From positions 1 to 8,552 of the forward strand of contig DMHI01000006.1 of NCBI GenBank assembly GCA_003449515.1: 8,552 nucleotides of DNA, in the 5' to 3' direction. Positions 6,757-8,552 of the stretch are shown here, piece after piece. Every line of letters begins with the position of its first letter. Positions within the stretch are counted from its first letter, which is position 1. A program made the position numbers and the translations under genes. A model generated the notes under the pieces. It was not told the DNA's origin. It made no database searches and saw only the letters and a program-made list of their open reading frames with translations. This DNA comes from Lysobacteraceae bacterium (lineage in GTDB: Bacteria > Pseudomonadota > Gammaproteobacteria > Xanthomonadales > Xanthomonadaceae).

Positions 6757-6788
6757 CCGCCCTCTCCCGCCCTGCCGGTGCCCGCTCC

Positions 6789-7652
6789 GTGTCGTCGATC
6801 TCCGCCCGCACCCCCTCGCCTTCCGCCCGACTCGCCCGCTTCGGCCTCATCGCGCTGCTGGCGCTGGGCCTGTCCGGCTGCCAGACGCTCGGCGGCTGGT
6901 TCGGCAACGAGGAACCCGAAACCGAAACGCTGCCGGTGGACGCGCTGTATGCCGAAGCCCGCGCCTCGCGCGATTCCGGCAACTACGCGCGCGCCGAGCT
7001 CTACCTCACGCGCCTGGTCGGCCGTTTCCCGTTCGGCCCTTACACCGAGCAGGCGCAGCTCGATCTCGCCTACGCCCACTACAAGCAGGGCGAGCACGAG
7101 GACGCCACCTCGGTGCTCGACCGCTTCATCCGCACCTACCCCACGCACCAGGCCATCGACTACGCGTTCTACCTGCGCGCGCTCAACGGCTTCGACCGCG
7201 ACAGCTTCTTCCTGCAGCGGATCGCCCGCGCCGACATGTCGGCGCGCGACCTCACCCGCGTGCAGGCCAGCTTCGAGGCCTTCGCCGAGCTGCTGCGCCG
7301 CTACCCGAACAGCCGCTACGCCGCCGATTCGCGCCAGCGGATGGTCTACCTGCGCAACTTCCTCGCGCGCCACGAGATCAGCACCGGCCTGTTCTACCAC
7401 CGCCGCGGCGCCTACGTGTCGGCGATCAACCGCGCCACCTTCTTGCTCGAGACCTATCCGCAGAGCGAGCACGAGGCCGATGCCGTCGCCCTCCTCGCCG
7501 TCAGCCATGCGGCACTCGGGCAGGACGACCTCGCCGCCGATGCCCGCCGCGTGCTCGAGATGAACTACCCCGACCACCCCGCTCTCGCCGGCAACTGGCC
7601 GCAGCGCGCGGGCCTGTGGGGCCAGCTCAACCCGTTCGGCGGTGGTCGCTGA
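6789..7652 (+). CDS. bamD: Outer membrane protein assembly factor BamD (lipoprotein)
   Basis: BamD is the essential lipoprotein of the BAM complex. It sits on the periplasmic face of the outer membrane and helps BamA fold beta-barrel proteins. The 287-residue precursor has a lipoprotein signal peptide with lipobox LSGC, making C31 the lipidated first residue. Q32 follows rather than Asp, consistent with outer-membrane sorting by Lol. The tetratricopeptide-like repeats show the BamD signatures: GRFPFGPYTEQAQLDLAYAHYK (78-99), DRFIRTYPTHQAIDY (111-125), RYPNSRY (171-177) and FYHRRGAYVSAINR (202-215). It is about 40 residues longer than E. coli BamD (245), through the signal region and a C-terminal tail rich in Pro, Gly and Trp (about 260-287). 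GTG at 6789 is the only in-frame start at a sensible distance from the lipobox. The next in-frame ATG upstream would add 33 residues before it and overlap the rluD start. No clear ribosome binding site is seen. It is divergent from rluD and convergent with nadE, with touching stop codons. Confidence 0.96.
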   Translation: MSSISARTPSPSARLARFGLIALLALGLSGCQTLGGWFGNEEPETETLPVDALYAEARASRDSGNYARAELYLTRLVGRFPFGPYTEQAQLDLAYAHYKQGEHEDATSVLDRFIRTYPTHQAIDYAFYLRALNGFDRDSFFLQRIARADMSARDLTRVQASFEAFAELLRRYPNSRYAADSRQRMVYLRNFLARHEISTGLFYHRRGAYVSAINRATFLLETYPQSEHEADAVALLAVSHAALGQDDLAADARRVLEMNYPDHPALAGNWPQRAGLWGQLNPFGGGR

Positions 7653-8552
7653 TCAATTTCGCCAGCCGTTCGTGATCGGGTAACGGCGCTCGCGGCCAAA
7701 CGCGCGGCGCGAGAGCTTCGGGCCGGGTGCTGCCTGACGCCGCTTCCACTCGCTGATGCGCACCAGACGCAGCACCTGATCCACCGATTCCAGCGGAAAC
7801 CCGCGCGCCAGCAGCGCGTCGCGGCCCTCGCGGCCTTCGATGTGCGCTTCGAGAATCGCGTCGAGCAGTTCGTAGGGCGGCAGCGAGTCCTGATCGGTCT
7901 GGTTCTCGCGAAGCTCCGCCGACGGCGGCCGCGTGATCACGGCTTCCGGGATCGCGTGCGGTGCGCCGGCCGGCTGCTGCGCATTGCGCCAGCGCGCCAA
8001 CGCGAACACCTCCATCTTGTAGAGGTCCTTGATCGGCGCGTAGCCGCCGCACATGTCGCCGTAGATCGTCGCGTAGCCCACCGCGTACTCGCTCTTGTTG
8101 CCGGTGGTCAGCAGCAGGCCGCCGCGCTTGTTGGCCAGCGCCATCATCAAGGCACCGCGGCAGCGCGACTGCAGGTTCTCCTCCGTCACGTCCGGGACGA
8201 GACCGTCGAACAGGGGGCCAAGCGCCTTCAGAAAGCCCTCGAACGGCGCTTCGATGGCCACGGTTTCCAGCCGCACGCCCAAGGCCTGCGCCTGCTCGGC
8301 GGCAAGATCGTTCGAGAGATCGGAGGTGTAGCGCGAGGGCAGGCGCACTGCGGTGACGTTGGCCGCCCCCAGCGCATCCACCGCCATCGCCAGCACGAGG
8401 CCGGAATCGATACCGCCCGAAAGCCCCAGCCACGCCGTCTTGAAGCCGTTCTTGCCGCAGTAGTCGCGCAGTCCGCGCACCGCCGCGCGATAGGCCAGCG
8501 ACTCGCGCGATTCATCCTCTTCCGCCGGCCAGAGCAGCGGCGCGAACTTGCC
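7653..8552 (-). CDS. nadE: NAD+ synthetase, C-terminal synthetase domain (5' end outside window)
   Basis: NadE performs the last step of NAD+ synthesis: ATP-dependent amidation of nicotinic acid adenine dinucleotide through an adenylated intermediate. The visible 299 residues begin in frame at the window edge. They contain the ATP pyrophosphatase loop SGGIDS (visible residues 45-50), then LPSRYTSDLS, the substrate-binding ENLQSRCRGALMMALAN region, TTGNKSEYAVGY, YGDMCGGYAPIKDLYK and DQDSLPPYE. The C-terminus ends in SRRAFGRERRYPITNGWR, typical of the long, glutamine-dependent form. The 44 residues before the P-loop (LWPAEEDES...YRAAV.GLRDYCGKNGF) look like the linker from a CN-hydrolase glutaminase domain. 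I therefore infer that the missing N-terminal part carries that domain and that the full protein is about 540 residues. A start inside the window is unlikely because the open frame runs through the edge. Its TGA directly abuts the bamD TGA on the other strand. Confidence 0.95.
   Translation of the reverse strand, partial: GKFAPLLWPAEEDESRESLAYRAAVRGLRDYCGKNGFKTAWLGLSGGIDSGLVLAMAVDALGAANVTAVRLPSRYTSDLSNDLAAEQAQALGVRLETVAIEAPFEGFLKALGPLFDGLVPDVTEENLQSRCRGALMMALANKRGGLLLTTGNKSEYAVGYATIYGDMCGGYAPIKDLYKMEVFALARWRNAQQPAGAPHAIPEAVITRPPSAELRENQTDQDSLPPYELLDAILEAHIEGREGRDALLARGFPLESVDQVLRLVRISEWKRRQAAPGPKLSRRAFGRERRYPITNGWRN

Noticed and set aside
6692..6982. 97-codon N-terminal extension of rluD
   Set aside because: It would cross the divergent promoter and run antisense into bamD; it is low-complexity and absent from the family. 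The ATG at 6691 gives the expected length.
6753..7577. 274-codon minus-strand frame opposite bamD
   Set aside because: bamD is certain from its lipobox and repeat motifs; the opposing translation is Val/Glu/Ala/Gly-rich without domain features.
5114..7675. 853-codon open frame on the plus strand across pgeF, rluD and bamD
   Set aside because: It is opposite two well-supported genes and out of frame with bamD; the product is rich in Arg, Ala, Pro and His with no motif. Its length reflects composition, not coding.
1..8552. Defence system, mobile element, prophage, CRISPR array or biosynthetic cluster
   Set aside because: Every stretch is accounted for by core or ordinary metabolic genes with uniform composition; no transposase, integrase, repeat array or attachment-like duplication was seen.

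Overview
The window is dense, GC-rich bacterial chromosome carrying housekeeping genes. It reads as a member of the Gammaproteobacteria, most likely the Xanthomonadales/Lysobacterales group or a close relative. The reasons are the high GC with strong third-position G/C bias, the block bamD / rluD-pgeF-clpB in the same order and orientations as in Escherichia coli, a NAD synthetase that appears to be the long glutamine-dependent type, and a tandem pair of periplasmic-type amidohydrolases. The lineage call is inference. No mobile element, CRISPR array, tRNA, rRNA or foreign-looking stretch was seen, and no gap between genes exceeds about 125 bases.

Layout, left to right. (1) Positions 1-1798, plus strand: the 3' end of an amidohydrolase, then a complete exported amidohydrolase paralogue whose start codon overlaps the previous stop by one base. 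The second protein keeps the fold signatures but appears to lack the usual N-terminal HxH metal ligands. (2) Positions 1828-2142, plus strand: a 104-residue protein of unknown function behind a strong ribosome binding site, probably in the same transcript. (3) Positions 2153-6691, minus strand, read in the order rluD, pgeF, clpB: the large-subunit rRNA pseudouridine synthase, the peptidoglycan editing factor and the disaggregase ClpB. A good sigma-32 (heat-shock) promoter lies in the pgeF-clpB gap, so clpB can be induced separately. (4) Positions 6692-6788: a short divergent promoter region with a TATTAT box and a small inverted repeat. (5) Positions 6789-7652, plus strand: bamD, a lipoprotein of the outer-membrane beta-barrel assembly machine. 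(6) Positions 7653-8552, minus strand: the 3' part of nadE, whose stop codon abuts that of bamD.

Functionally the central block links ribosome maturation (RluD), cell-wall precursor quality control (PgeF), protein disaggregation (ClpB) and envelope biogenesis (BamD). These are conserved neighbours rather than one pathway. I found no convincing undescribed system. The points most worth a second look are the metal-ligand-poor amidohydrolase, the sigma-32 promoter, the conserved GTG at ClpB codon 149 that could give a short isoform, a tiny ORF bridging rluD and pgeF, and the two very tight convergent gene ends.
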